Shown: positions 22,471-33,428 of the stretch, in pieces
Layout: every line of letters starts with the position of its first letter
Numbering within the stretch: position 1 is the first letter of the stretch
Assembly: GCA_023014485.1 (NCBI GenBank)
Contig: JAJOZX010001864.1
Span: forward strand, 715,566 to 779,565
Direction: 5' to 3'
Origin: Bathynomus jamesi
Lineage: Eukaryota; Arthropoda; Malacostraca; Isopoda; Cirolanidae
DNA length: 64,000 nt
Notes under the pieces: model-generated
Seen by the model: the letters and a program-made list of their open reading frames with translations, nothing else
Database searches by the model: none
What the model was told of the DNA's origin: nothing
Program-made: the position numbers and the translations under genes

Positions 22471-22720
22471 ATGTCGGTGATTGGCCATATAAGCCCCTAC
22501 GAAGACTCTGGGGAGGACTTCGAAGCTTATGGCACTAGGGTGAGGTTGTTTTTCGAGGCAAATTCCATTCCTGATGCTAAGAAAGTACCTACCTTCTTAA
22601 CGCCCTAAAATGTTTGGCTTAGTTATGGACCTAGTTGCTCCTAAAGCACCAGAAACTTGCACCTACAGTGAATTGGTACAGGCCCTAACCAATTACTACA
22701 AACCCCGAGTAGTTCTCATC
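22471..22720 (+). pseudogene. Gypsy gag, first part
   Basis: ATG at 22,471 opens MSVIGHISPYEDSGEDFEAY, a typical Gypsy gag opening with aromatic and acidic residues. Two single-base losses near 22,605 interrupt it and put a TAA in frame. The continuing frame at 22,610 reads FGLVMDLVAPKAPETCTYSE and stops at the LINE junction after YYKPRVVLI. Confidence 0.75.
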
Positions 22721-24890
22721 TACAGATCTACAGAAGATAAGGCTAACAAAGACCCTAAGATCCACTCTAAGGTTAGCCCGAGAGAAAGGAAAGAGTAGGG
22801 GGTTAAGAGAAGAGAATAAAGGGTTAAGTAAGTAGCAACACCTATCACTCGTGGATTAACATTCATTTAGAAAAAGAGAAAAAAGACTCACCATCATCCG
22901 CCGGCCACTGCCGACAAGTCAGAAAAATAGTCAGAGAGAATAGGAAAGATTGCAGAACAGTCCTCTACTCCATAGGGAGGTAGAGCCCACTCTGCCGAAA
23001 AAAGATGAAAAGAAGTAAAATAAGAACGCTTACAAACCATGCAATACATTCTTAATTCAAGAACAACACATTCTTAACTCAAAGCAACACATTCTTCCAA
23101 CTGTTGCAGACCGATCCTCCACTCCATAAGGAGGTAGAGGATGCAGCCCACTAGGCTGGACAGGTGTGAAAGATGAAAAGAAGTAAAATAAGAACGCATT
23201 ACAACACATTCTTAACTCAAACACTATCATACCATGCAAACATGGAAACTACAGAGAGAAGGAAAAAAGTATAAAGAATAACAAAAAGTGGGTTAATTTA
23301 CTCAACAAGCTACAAGTAAGTTCGTGTTAGTCTCTTTTTTTTTTTTGCTGGCATATCACACGCTGGCATGTCACAAGCTGGCATTAGACGTCAACAGACT
23401 CATCCCCGATTACGACCCCCAAAGCTCCTGTTGCCAATTGTTATTTTTATTTTAAACAACGTTAATATTTTTAAAATGTCTATCTAGACGGTTTTTAAAC
23501 ACATTAACGCTGGTGGAGTTCACGACGAGCGCGGGAAGATTATTCCATTTATCAATTACTTTAAACGTAAAGAAGTTTTTAGCGATATTAGTAATGAAAC
23601 GTCTGCCACGCAACTTAAATCCGTTATTACGAGTATTGCTATTATCGAAAGTGAACAGTTTGTCAAAATTTACGTTATCGATGTTATTAACGATTTTGAA
23701 AACTTCAATAAGCTCCCCCCTTAATATCCTAGTTTCGAGTGAATGCAAGTCTAACTCATAAGCCTTGTTGCGCAATGACGGAATTAGTTTCGTGGTACGA
23801 CGCTGAACCCTTTCTAACCTATCAATATCCTCACGCAAATACAGGCACCAAAACTGAACGGCATATTCTAAATGAGGCCTGACTAGGGACTTGTAAAGGG
23901 GCAATATAATATCCTTCGATTTAAATTCGAAATTACGCGCTATGAAGCCTGACATCCTATTAGCTTTTGCGAAGACTCCAGGCACTGGTTCCTAACTTTT
24001 AAATCCTTAGATACGCGTACGCCTAAATCTACTTCCTCGTCAACGTTCGTTAACTCTCTACCATCCATCGTGTACGTGTAATTATTGTTACGAGAACCTA
24101 TATGCAAAACTTTACATTTGTCTACGTTAAATTGCATCTGCCATTTATCCGTCCACTCCATAATCCGATTTACATCGTCTTGGAGCCTATTTCTATCGTC
24201 CTCGTTAACAACCTTACCGCCTATTTTAGTATCGTCCTCGAATTTTGACACGTTACTAGTCAATCCTACATCTATGTTGTTAATGTAAATTACGAATAGC
24301 AATGAGCCTAACACTGAACCCTGTGGGACACCGCTACCTACATCCAACCACCCCGATTCACTACCATTAACAACGATCCTCTGTCTCCTAGCACGAAGCC
24401 ATTCCTCTAACCAGTTAACTACCTGCCCGCGTATACCGTGCGCTTTAACCTTCGCAATTAATCTTCTATGCGGAACTGTATCGAACACCTTTTTAAAATC
24501 TAAATAAATAACGTCAGCCGCTCTATGCCTATCGTATTCACGCACTATTTCGTTATAAAATTCTAACAAATTAGTTAAACAAGATCTATGGCGTCGAAAC
24601 CCATGCTGACTACTCTTAATCAAATCTCAACTTTCTAAGTGATCGATGATACGATCCCTAACGACCGATTCCAATAGTTTACCAACAACTGACGTTAAGC
24701 TAATGAGGATATAATTGCTAGCTAATGTGCGGTCGCCTTTTTTAAAAATGGGCGTGACGTTAACTAATTTGAAGTCTTCAGGAATAATCCCCGTTTCGAG
24801 TGACTGATTAAAAATCTTCGTTAAGGGGCCTACAATAACTTCTGTCAAATCTTTCAAATGTCTGGGATAAAAAGCGCCAGGGCCTGGAGC
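22721..24890 (-). mobile_element. CR1-type LINE inserted in Gypsy gag, 5'-truncated
   Basis: The 3' end lies at the left: on the minus strand it closes with tandem 8-mers TCTGTAGA (22,721-22,737), the CR1-style 3' terminus. The 3' UTR spans to 23,452 and matches 62,580-63,110. RT and C-terminal coding fill 23,452-24,857. The element is truncated within RT at 24,890, and Gypsy gag resumes at once (GAAGGTTTCAAATTTTATTGG). The 3' UTR contains a local duplication (22,960-23,040 against 23,110-23,200) not seen in the 62-kb copy. Confidence 0.85.
23452..24857 (-). pseudogene. CR1 reverse transcriptase, C-terminal two thirds
   Basis: 24,627-24,857: VTPIFKKGDRTLASNY. 23,940-24,623: QHGFRRHRSCLTNLLEF, VIYLDFKKVFDTVPH, GVPQGSVLGSLLFVIYINNIDVG and SKFEDDTKIGG. 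The FADD box is altered to FEDD. 23,452-23,985: LYKSLVRPHLEYAVQFW, RVQRRTTKLIPSLRN and the C-terminal KVIDKWNNLPALVVNSTSVNVFKNRLD. A stop (near 24,627) and one frameshift (near 23,960) split it. It would prime and copy LINE RNA at a nicked target. Confidence 0.85.
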
Positions 24891-25209
24891 ACTATGAAGG
24901 TTTCAAATTTTATTGGAGGCATCAGACTATGAATGAAAGCATTGCAGAGTTTGTTGTAGGTATAAAAGCCCATAGCCGTACTTGTAAATATGGGGACAAA
25001 TTAGACAAAATGCTAAGAGATAGGTTTCTAATGGGTCTCAAAGAGGAGTCTACCCAGAGAACCCTATTAGCTATACAGGCCCTAACTTTTAGTCAGGCTG
25101 TAGAAATAGCTGCGGCTAGGGAAGCACCTGCTAAAGATGTTAGAGCTTTTGGCAGTCACAGTAGTGAAGCCCAGCACGTAAATAGCTTTAAATCTTCTAG
25201 GCCTGGCAG
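24891..25209 (+). pseudogene. Gypsy gag, middle part
   Basis: Resumes after the LINE. The frame includes YWRHQTMNESIAEFVVGIK, RFLMGLKEESTQRTLL and AVEIAAAREAPAKD, the standard end of the gag capsid homology (retrotrans_gag). It is cut at the hAT target duplication CCTGGCAG. The frame continues at 28,859 in the same phase. Confidence 0.8.
25202..25209. repeat. Left target-site duplication of the hAT element (CCTGGCAG)
   Basis: An identical 8-mer lies at 28,859-28,866, right after the other terminal repeat. Eight-base duplications are the rule for hAT. Confidence 0.95.
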
Positions 25210-28200
25210 CAGTGGCGGATTTAAGGTGCGCGGGGCCCTAGGCCGGTTGGAGTGCGGGGCCCCAAACTACGCAAAGCTAGCTTAATTAACTGAAATGAAG
25301 ATTTACACCCCCATCCCCCAGTGGTGACCTTACGGGGCCCTCAAATCAATGGGCGAGCGAAGCGTTAAAATAAATTTACTTTTTAAACAATATTCAATTT
25401 ATTGATAATTAATTAGCCAAATGACCATTTCATAGTTGAACATTACACATTTGTTTTTTTGAAGCTTAACAATAAAAAATAACTATAATAATACACCATT
25501 AACAAAAAATAACTATAATAATACACCATTAACTAAAGAGAATACCACTTGACTGACATGCAAATGATGCAATGAGTGGGTTTTGTTTATTGCAGGCAAT
25601 TTGTACGGTACACTTAACTATTTCTCAGTCAAAAAAGATTTTTTTCTAGCCTTCTTACTTGCAAACTGTTTGATGACATCAGTAAAATCAAGCACCCTTA
25701 ATTTCTCATGCTCAATGCTCAACAGGGTGAGTGAAGACAAACGGTCCTGCCCCATGGTGTTTCTTAGATAATTCTTGACTAGTTTCATCTTGGAGAATGA
25801 TCGCTCCCCAGTGCAGTTTGTGACAAACATGCAGAGATAGAGTCGTAATACAATTTCAACATTAGCAAATGTTTCTACCATGTCATGTCTGTGAATTATC
25901 TCATACATTTCTAGTTCAGGACTTTTTGCAGCCTTTGCACCACCTGATGAAGGAGCACTTTCAGGTGAATCTCTTGGAATGGATTTCATAAGGTGTGCAA
26001 ACTGCAAAAGCTCCGACTCCAATCCAGCCTCCAAGTCCTTAGGATATGAAGACACAAGCTTTTCAGCAGATGCTTTAAGCTCAGTGTTCGTTTTGTTTGA
26101 GATTTCTGATAAAAACCCAAATTTCTCTCGAAGGTCGCTGTAAGCAGCAATGCGTTGTTGTAGGGCAGCACAGAGCTTGTCAATGATGGGCAAGAATGCA
26201 GTCACTCTAAACTTGTCTCTCCCTGTCAGCATAACATCCTCCGCGGAGTCTAGTTCATCGTGGTGACGCTTGCGCTTCCTAATACGCTGCGTGTCGGCGT
26301 AGTATGCATCATTACTCGTCACATCACAGGGATCACACTTAGCCATAGCTTTTGCTTCAAAGTCATCGAACTGGGATCTCAGGTCTTTAGCAAATTGTAA
26401 AAGAGACTCTAGCAGTGTGACAGCTGTGTTGAGGGAGAGCCCAGATTTTTGCAGCTGGATACTGCTACTCTGAAACCTTTCCAATACTGTATCCCAAACT
26501 TCAAGAAGAATCACTGTTTCAAGTTTTTTCAAACCTTTGAGAAGACCACTTGCTTCAGCTCTTGTTTCAGCTGGCTGATTCTGATCTGAGAATAACTCTT
26601 CCAGAACAATGATGTTTTCTTTGTGTGCTCTACTGAGAGCAGCTACAGCATCTGCTCGTGCTGACCAACGAGTGTCTGAAAGTATTTTATCAACTTTCAA
26701 CTTCTTATCTTTATTAGTCTCTGTACCTCACGGTGTCTCCTCCAACGATAAGTAGATGCAACAAGAAAGGAGTACATATTTTGTACCAGAGCAAACAATG
26801 ACACTGCAGCAGGACAGCTTTCTGCAGCACACTTAGCCACCAAGTTTAAGGAATGAGCCATACATGGTATGTACTCAGCTTCACTACACTCATTCTTGAT
26901 TATCTGTTGGGTCCCCAGATATTTACCAGACATGTTGCTGGCATTGTCATAGGACTGTCCTCGGAAGTCGATAACTGGACTGTTCTTCTCTTTAAGAAAA
27001 TCAAGAACAGTTGTAGCAATATCTCTGCCAGTGTGGCTTAGCATGGGAATAAACTGCAAAAACCTTTCAACTGGACCTGTAGTAGGCAGTACATAGCGGA
27101 TTGTAAAAGTAAGTTGATCCGTGTGTGAAATATCAGGTGTGGAGTCAACAGAAATTGAGAAGTACTTTGCTGTTTTTACTTCATCTGTTATTGAGGACAT
27201 AACCTTTTCTGCCATTATTCCAATGACTTCCTCAGAAATGACATGGGACAAGTAGGAAGTATGACCACTACCTTTGTTTGCGTGTTTCTTGATATGTGCT
27301 GCCAAGAAACTGTCGTATGTGCTCAGCAGCTCTAGAATCCCAAGATAGTTTCCATTGTGTACTGATCCAATTACTTCATCTTTACCTCGAATGGCTAGCC
27401 CGCGTTCGCAAAGTAGCTTTAAAACATCTACACACCTCCTCAATACTGCTTGCCAGTACTCGCATTCACTTTCATATTGTTGTACTAGATTAGAGTCAAT
27501 ACGGGCACCCGCAGTCTTTCGATATATCATTTCGACCATACTTTTCCTGTGCTATCTGACCTACTGTGAGATTCTATGACATACCTAGCGTTCTTCCAAC
27601 CATTGAAGCCAGTTGTGAATGAGCTTTCCACCTTTGACATAAGCTTTCAAGCAAAACAATACACTTTACCAGTTGTTTTAGAGTAACAGAGCCATTTAAG
27701 ATTAATTTCTTGGCCAGATAATGAATGAGTTCGAGTGAATAATGTCTTTGTACAATGACGGGTTCTGTTTAGCTCTTTCACAGCTGACTCTTTGAAGTCA
27801 CCATCACAGTGTCGACATTCTGCGCTTCCCTTTTTCAACCAATAGTCACACACATTTTCAGTAATTATTTTAGGCCATAATCCAAGATCCGTTTCAAATC
27901 CTTGTTCAGTACCGGTATTCATAACTTTCACTTCCTCTTGTGTCTCCTCACTGTCACTGTGTTCAGGTTCAATTGCGCTAACTACACTAGGTTCAGTACT
28001 AGTTGTGGCTTCTCCAGTTGTTTCAGGCGTAATTGGTGTCTCTACTGATTCAGATTCAGTTTGACCGGATTCAGTTTGAGTTTGTGATTTTGCAGATTCA
28101 GATACTGTTGGATATGTCAACCATTGAGTTATTTTTGGTAGTTTTTTTACTCTTTGGTTTACGTCTGCCTTTTCTTGTCGTTTAACAGAGCCAGCTTTAT

Positions 28201-28858
28201 ACTTCCTCCCTTGATCACGATCACGACTTGTTGATTTCTCCATTGTGCCTCAGTGCAGCCTCACTGCCTTATCCTGAAACATAAAAACATAAAAAACAAA
28301 CTATTTACACTTGACCCTCGGTTTAGTATTAATTAATACAGTTTAATTAATTAATTAAATACAGACACTAAACAGTTGTTCGGGTGAAAAAGTCGCTTTA
28401 TGGGAAAAGTCGCCAGCCCCCACCAGTGGCGACTTTTTCCTTAAATATGTATAAAATGTATTTATTATGAAATCTAAGCTAAACTGACCTAACCTAGCCT
28501 AAGTACGTTTCATATAAAAAAATTAATTACATTAATTTAACATTTTTCAACTTATTTATGTTATTATAAAGCTGACTAAAACTCCCCCATCCCCATTTAT
28601 TGACTGGCGACTTTTTCGAGATACGACTTTTACCATTACTTACCACTAAACACACTCACATGTGCACTCCACAGCGGCCTGAATAGAACTAAACTCCCGC
28701 CAGCAAAGAGAGTGATACCATAATTATCACTAATCATTAATCAATTGTATTATTTATAGTGGAATCCAACATTATAATTATATGTGACGGCGCGGGGCCC
28801 TCACAGGCGCGGGGCCGTAGGCCATGGCCTACTCGGCCCCCCCCTAAATCCGCCACTG
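25210..28858 (-). mobile_element. hAT transposon, 3,649 bp, inserted in Gypsy gag
   Basis: Ends CAGTGGCGGATTTA (25,210) and its inverse TAAATCCGCCACTG (28,845-28,858), followed on both sides by GC-rich GGGGCCC subtermini and bounded by a perfect 8-bp duplication. It encodes a ZMYM/TTF-type hAT transposase on the minus strand. Open frames of 198, 280 and 360 codons are nearly continuous, so this is one of the youngest insertions here. Confidence 0.95.
25618..28243 (-). pseudogene. hAT transposase (TTF zinc finger, DUF4371, dimerisation domain)
   Basis: Start ATG at 28,241-28,243. The first frame (to 27,647) has a basic N-terminus, a Thr/Ser/Glu-rich linker and a TTF-type finger (WPKIITENVCDYWLKKG, CRHCDGDF). 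The second (27,539-26,697) is DUF4371: YFSISVDSTPDISH, with the first catalytic Asp, then FRGQSYDNASNMSGK and CMAHSLNLV. The third (26,700-25,618) holds the insertion region and the C-terminal hAT dimerisation block (LRLYLCMFVTNCTGERSFSKMK). The second and third frames overlap by 4 bp, a single-base shift. The first and second are separated by about 107 bp with a frame break. It cuts and pastes the element via the 8-bp-staggered pathway. Confidence 0.88.
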
Positions 28859-29101
28859 CCTGGCAGACCTAATGAGCCTACAAGACAAACAAATAAAAGG
28901 TATGCGGCAAATACGACTAAACCTACTAATTCGAACGCTAAACAGGAGGAAAAGCCTTCCAAGCCATGTACTGGGTGTGGAAAACACCATTGGAAGAAGG
29001 ATTGTCCTTTAAAAGAAGCAGTTTGCCGAAACTGTAGTAAAATAGGCCACATGGTTAAAGTTTGTTTTTCAAAGAAAGCAAGGGGTGAAAATTCTAATTA
29101 A
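28859..29101 (+). pseudogene. Gypsy gag C-terminus with zinc knuckles
   Basis: Begins with the second copy of the hAT target duplication and continues gag in phase: NEPTRQTNKRYAAN, then CTGCGKHHWKKDC and CRNCSKIGHMVKVC, two CCHC-type knuckles, and a basic tail ending at the TAA near 29,100. It binds genomic RNA in the particle. Confidence 0.85.
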
Positions 29102-29110
29102 AACATTTCT

Positions 29111-29599
29111 AGTGTTAATCCTCAAAATGGAAATACTTCGAACATTGGAGTGGAGTACCTATTTTATGAGCAGCAAAGTGGTGATAATACAGGTCCATAT
29201 ATTGTAGATGTAGGCCGAAATGGAATTACAGTTCCTCTAGAACTAGATACAGGTGCTGCCCGAACTGTCATGTCTAAAACAGTTTTTGACAAAACTTTCA
29301 AAAATGCACCTAAACTACATGCATCTAAAACAATACTAAAAAAATATGGGGACATACAAATACATATTTGTGGAGAAGCATCCATGACAGTTACACTCAA
29401 CAAGAAAACTTTGTTTCATCCCTTAACTCTTTTAGTGGTGGATGAGCAAAGGCCTACTCTACTAGGCCGTGATTGGATTGATGCTTTGAAATTGCCTATT
29501 GACAAAATTTTGCCAAAGGGTCGGGCAGATGTGCATACACTCGCATATCCGTCTGACAGACTCATTGTTAATGGAGTTTTCTTGTCTTTTTGGGCCTGA
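29111..29599 (+). pseudogene. Gypsy aspartic protease
   Basis: Open from before 29,150: GPYIVDVGRNG, then the active site LELDTGAARTVMS (D-T-G intact), HICGEASMTV and the C-terminal LLGRDWIDALK. It ends at 29,599 where a stop or shift separates it from RT. Protease length and spacing are normal for Gypsy. Confidence 0.85.
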
Positions 29600-31013
29600 A
29601 GTAGGCAAAAAGAGCATCAGGTCTGTATAGAGGTAGACCCTAATGTAACTCCAAAATTTTGTAAGGCTCGTTCAATTGCACCTGCACTGTGGGAGAAGGT
29701 AGATTTAGAAATTGATAGGCTGCTCAAAAATAAAATTATTGAACCAGTCACACACGCTAAGTGGGCTACTCCGGTAGTTCCTGTACGAAAACCTGACAAG
29801 TCAGTGCGGTTATGTGGGGATTACCGTTTAACAGCAAATAGAGCAGTTCTAGATTGCTACCCTATACCCAAGCCTGATGAATTATTTAGTTCTCTTGCTG
29901 GGGGTAAATATTTCACAAAACTAGATATGTACCAAGCTTATGCTCAACTAAGTTTAGATGAAAATTCTAAAGAGCTAACTATCATAAATACGCACCGAGG
30001 CCTATATAGGTACAATAGGCTATGCGATGGAATAGCATCGGCTCCGGGTACTTTTCAGAGAACAATGGACCAAGTTCTAGGTCACATTCCGGGTCTACTT
30101 TGTTTTCTAGATGATGTCCTCATTTCAGGTTCATCTAAAAAAGAACACCTAACTAGATTAACCAGTTCTAAAAAGACTCCGGGATGCCGGACTTACGCTA
30201 AAGAAAGAAAAGTGTTCTTGGGTTACTAATGAGGTTTCATATTTGGGGTTCCGCATAGATGCCTCAGGCATTCATCCAACGGTGGATAAACTAGAAGCAA
30301 TAAAAAATGCACCACCTCCACAAAACATCACACAGTTACAAGCTTATTTAGGTTTCTTAAACTTTTATAGGAAATTTTTGCCTGATGCATCAACTTTCCT
30401 TGAACCCCTAAATAAGTTATTACGATCTGGGGAACAGTGGAGATGGGAGAAAACCCAAAAGGAAGCATTTGAGGCTTCCAAGGACGTACTACTAAAGTCC
30501 ACTCTCCTAGTGCATTATGATCTTAAACTTCCTCTCGTAGTTTCAGCAGATAGCAGTTCTTATGGAATTAGGGCAGTGTTATCTCACCACATTGATGGTG
30601 TAGATAGGCCTATCTGTTTTGCTTCTAGAACACTAACTGAGACTGAAAGGCGATATGCACAACTTGAACGTGAAACCTTAGCCTTAGTATTTGCAGTAAA
30701 AAAAATTCATTTCTGTCTATGGGGTCATGAATTCAAACTAATTACTGACCATAAGCCACTTTTAGGTTTATTTTCACCTAAAAAATATATACCAGTTATG
30801 GCCTCAGGTAGGATTCAACGATGGGCACTGATTCTACAAGCTTATAAATTTGACTTAGTACATCGGTCAGGCAAACTTCTAGGTACGGCTGATGATCTAA
30901 GTAGGTTGCCTTTAGAAAATCCAAATGAATGCGTACCTATACCTACAGAATGGGTTCACTTGGTGGAGTTTTTGAAATCCACTCCAGTAACTGCAGTACA
31001 GATAGAGAGGTGA
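29600..31013 (+). pseudogene. Gypsy reverse transcriptase and RNase H
   Basis: RT runs from about 29,617 (PNVTPKFCKARSIAPAL) to 30,229 with SVRLCGDYRLTANRA, YFTKLDMYQAYAQL, GIASAPGTFQRTMDQVL and the FLDDVLISG catalytic box. The usual LPFG is changed to LCDG. A one-base shift at about 30,235 leads to 30,243-31,013: the RT thumb (LQAYLGFLNFYRKFLP) and RNase H (LVVSADSSSYGIRAVL, RYAQLERETLALVFAV, ITDHKPLLGLF, GTADDLSRLP). Confidence 0.88.
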
Positions 31014-32225
31014 ACAAAATCAGACCCTATTCTGTCTAGGGTCAACCATTACTGCTCAGTTGGTTGGCCTACTAAGGTTGAGAGTGAATTACGGCCTTTT
31101 TATCAACGTCTGTCTGGACTCTCAATCCAAAATGGCTGTCTCTTATGGGGCCACAGAGTGATAATTCAGAATGAAGGCAGGTCGAATTTAGTGAAGGAAC
31201 GTCACGCTGAACAAATGGGTGCAACAAAAATGAAAGAGCTGGCGAGAGCTTATTTCTGGTGGCCCGATTTAGATGGAGAACTCCAATCATTGGTTCGTTC
31301 CTGTCAAAACTGCCGAGAGAACAAAGATCTCCCAAGGAAAAGTCCACTTCATCCGTGAGAATGGCCTACTATACCTTGGCATAGGATCCATGTTGACTAT
31401 GCAGGTCCCATAAATAATGCCCATTTCCTAGTCATTGTGGACGCCTACTCTAAGCGGGTGGAAATTTTTCCAACTACTTCCACGACTTCGGGTGTTACTA
31501 TTCGCTTACTCCGTTCGTGTTTCGCTCGATGAGGTTTACCCGTAGTTCTGGTTTCCGACAATGGTACTTGTTTTGCCAGTGAGGAATTTCGTTCTTTTGT
31601 CCACCTAAATGGCATTAGACATGTCCGGTCTAGTGTTTTTCACCCGTGTACTAACGGTCTCGCGGAAAACATGGTCCGTACTTTTCAAGTCGCCCTTGTG
31701 TCATTCTCATGAGGAGGAAATGCAAGTGGTGTTGGATAAATTTTTGTTTAAATATCGACTAACATCTCACACAACGACGGTGGTGTCTCCTTCTAAACTC
31801 ATGATTGGCCGGGGAATTCGTTCAGTTTTCGATCTGTTACGTCGAAACAAAACATTACAACGAGTTTTACGCCATCCGGAAAAACAGAAGTTGTCTCATG
31901 ACACTAAAAAAAGGAGTTATAGAAACGCAACCTAATGGTCCAGTTATGATTCGCAACTATGGGGCTGAACCAAAATGGGTTCCTGCAACGGTGCAGGAGA
32001 GAACGGGCCCTGTTTCCTTCAAGTGCCAACTAGAAGATGGTCGTCCTATTAAAAGCCATCAGGACCAGATATGGGAACGTGAATTGCAGGATGACCAGAG
32101 TCTTCCGGAAGGGAGCCGGAAAATGGTTCAATTCGCCCGCCTATGCAGGTTGTACTTATTCCTACTACATCAACCCTGCTCCGCAGGTCGTCTAGGGTCT
32201 CTCACCCCCCTGACAGACTAAACTT
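31014..32225 (+). pseudogene. Gypsy integrase and C-terminal tail
   Basis: Zinc domain near 31,195-31,310 (RHAEQMGATKMKELARAYFW, CQNCRENK; the second His of HHCC is replaced by Gln). The catalytic core follows: HVDYAGP (31,392), VSDNGTCF (31,553) and NGLAENM (31,655), i.e. D, D, E. Stops at about 31,357 and 31,533 and several frameshifts break it. The tail 31,805-32,221 gives MIRNYGAEPKWVPATVQE and a final RRSSRVSHPPDRL-type motif just before the polypurine tract, in a neighbouring frame. Confidence 0.82.
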
Positions 32226-32242
32226 GTAGGGGAGGAGTGAGG

Positions 32243-32293
<51 letters not shown>

Positions 32294-32642
32294 GTCTAAA
32301 AGTCACTAAAGGGAAAAGTCACTGAAAGAAAGCTGAATGGCAACACAAAGATAGGCAGCTGGAACGCCGTCTGTTCATTGATTTTGGCTGAACCAAAGAG
32401 ATGTAGTTTTGCATCTGACTAAATCGTTGGTGCTAAGTTTAATTTCGTGATGTTTCTAAAGTGACTAATTTAAGCAGGAAGTTGTCTAATTATTATATCA
32501 GTTAGGGGTAATGTCTATAGCTTCTAACTTAGTAAGGTTAGTTAATTTATTAGGACGTTTGTGGGACGCTAGCAGCTATGGTAGGCCCTAAAGAAGATGT
32601 AAATCAAAGCACTTGTAAGTACCTTTATTGTTATTTAAATAA
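32226..32642 (+). repeat. Gypsy polypurine tract and putative 3' LTR, with (GT)n
   Basis: GGGGAGGAGTGAGG at 32,229-32,242 is followed by (GT)22 at 32,247-32,290 and about 350 bp of non-coding sequence up to BEL D. No matching 5' LTR was found, so the LTR boundaries are unproven. Confidence 0.5.
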
Positions 32643-32643
32643 C

Positions 32644-33428
32644 TTAATAATTGGCGGGGTCTAATACCCCCCACGTTATTACAGCTTTCAAATGCCTTTC
32701 CAAACCACGGCTGTTCTCCTCAATCTTAACAAAAAGAGCTTTAACCTTCATTTCATTGCAATAGCTACCATGTAGCATCCAGCCTAGCTTGCTTTCAATA
32801 TCTACAGGACTTTGAGATGCGCGGACAATGTTGCCAGTGATGAAGTCCCAATAATAGTCAGCTCCAACCAAAAGACTAATATCTTCTGTTCCTTCAAACC
32901 TATTATTGCCCAAATTAATTCCTTTAACTTGCAATTCTTGGACACATGCCATATCTAAACAAGTAGTGACTGGAGCACAAAGTTCCTCAATCTCTACAGC
33001 TTGGACCTTGATAGTGGGACTTTGTGGTAACAACCCCTTAACCAGAACTTCTACCTTCTTAACTTTGGTTCGGTTTTGAACTAAACCCCCAAACCCAGAA
33101 ATTCTTAAATTTTCCCTCTTAATCTCTTTAAACCTCAAATTTCTGGAAATTCTGGTCTTAATAAAGCTACACTCTTACAGTAGCTTCTCCATCATTACCA
33201 ATTAATAATGCTGCAGCTGTTTGCAATAACCCCCCTTTACTCTTACTCCCTTTCATAGCAGTGGCATGTGCCAGTGATGTCTCTACTTCTGGAGTAGGCC
33301 TACTAGGAGTGTTTTCACAATAATGGCTGATGCCGGCCATGACAGTTTTTGCACAAAATTTTGAACTTACAAAACCTTGCTCTGTGACCTTTCAAAAGGC
33401 ATTTAAAAAATGCTTTGGACTTAGTTAC
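32644..33428 (-). pseudogene. BEL element D second zinc knuckle and protease region
   Basis: 33,330-33,420 gives CLLKGHRARFC and CKNCHGRHQP, zinc knuckles. 32,644-33,138 (164 aa) gives a DUF1758-type C-terminal half: VKVQ-like VQAVEIEELCAPV, EDISLLVGADYYWDFITG and LGWMLHGSY, the junction that normally precedes RT. The catalytic Asp segment would lie at about 33,140-33,320 and is damaged (stops). The frame ends at LDPANY beside the truncation. Confidence 0.75.

Larger units (their letters stand above)
22118..32640 (+). mobile_element. Gypsy (Ty3-type) LTR retrotransposon, twice interrupted in gag
   Basis: Leader from about 22,118, gag ATG at 22,471, gag pieces at 22,471-22,720, 24,891-25,209 and 28,867-29,101, then protease, RT, RNase H and integrase to 32,225. 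A polypurine tract (GGGGAGGAGTGAGG, 32,229-32,242) precedes the putative 3' LTR. Inserted into gag are a CR1 LINE (22,721-24,890) and a hAT transposon (25,210-28,858). Gag and pol also carry frameshifts. The 5' LTR was not resolved. The 3' end runs up to BEL D at about 32,643. Confidence 0.85.
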
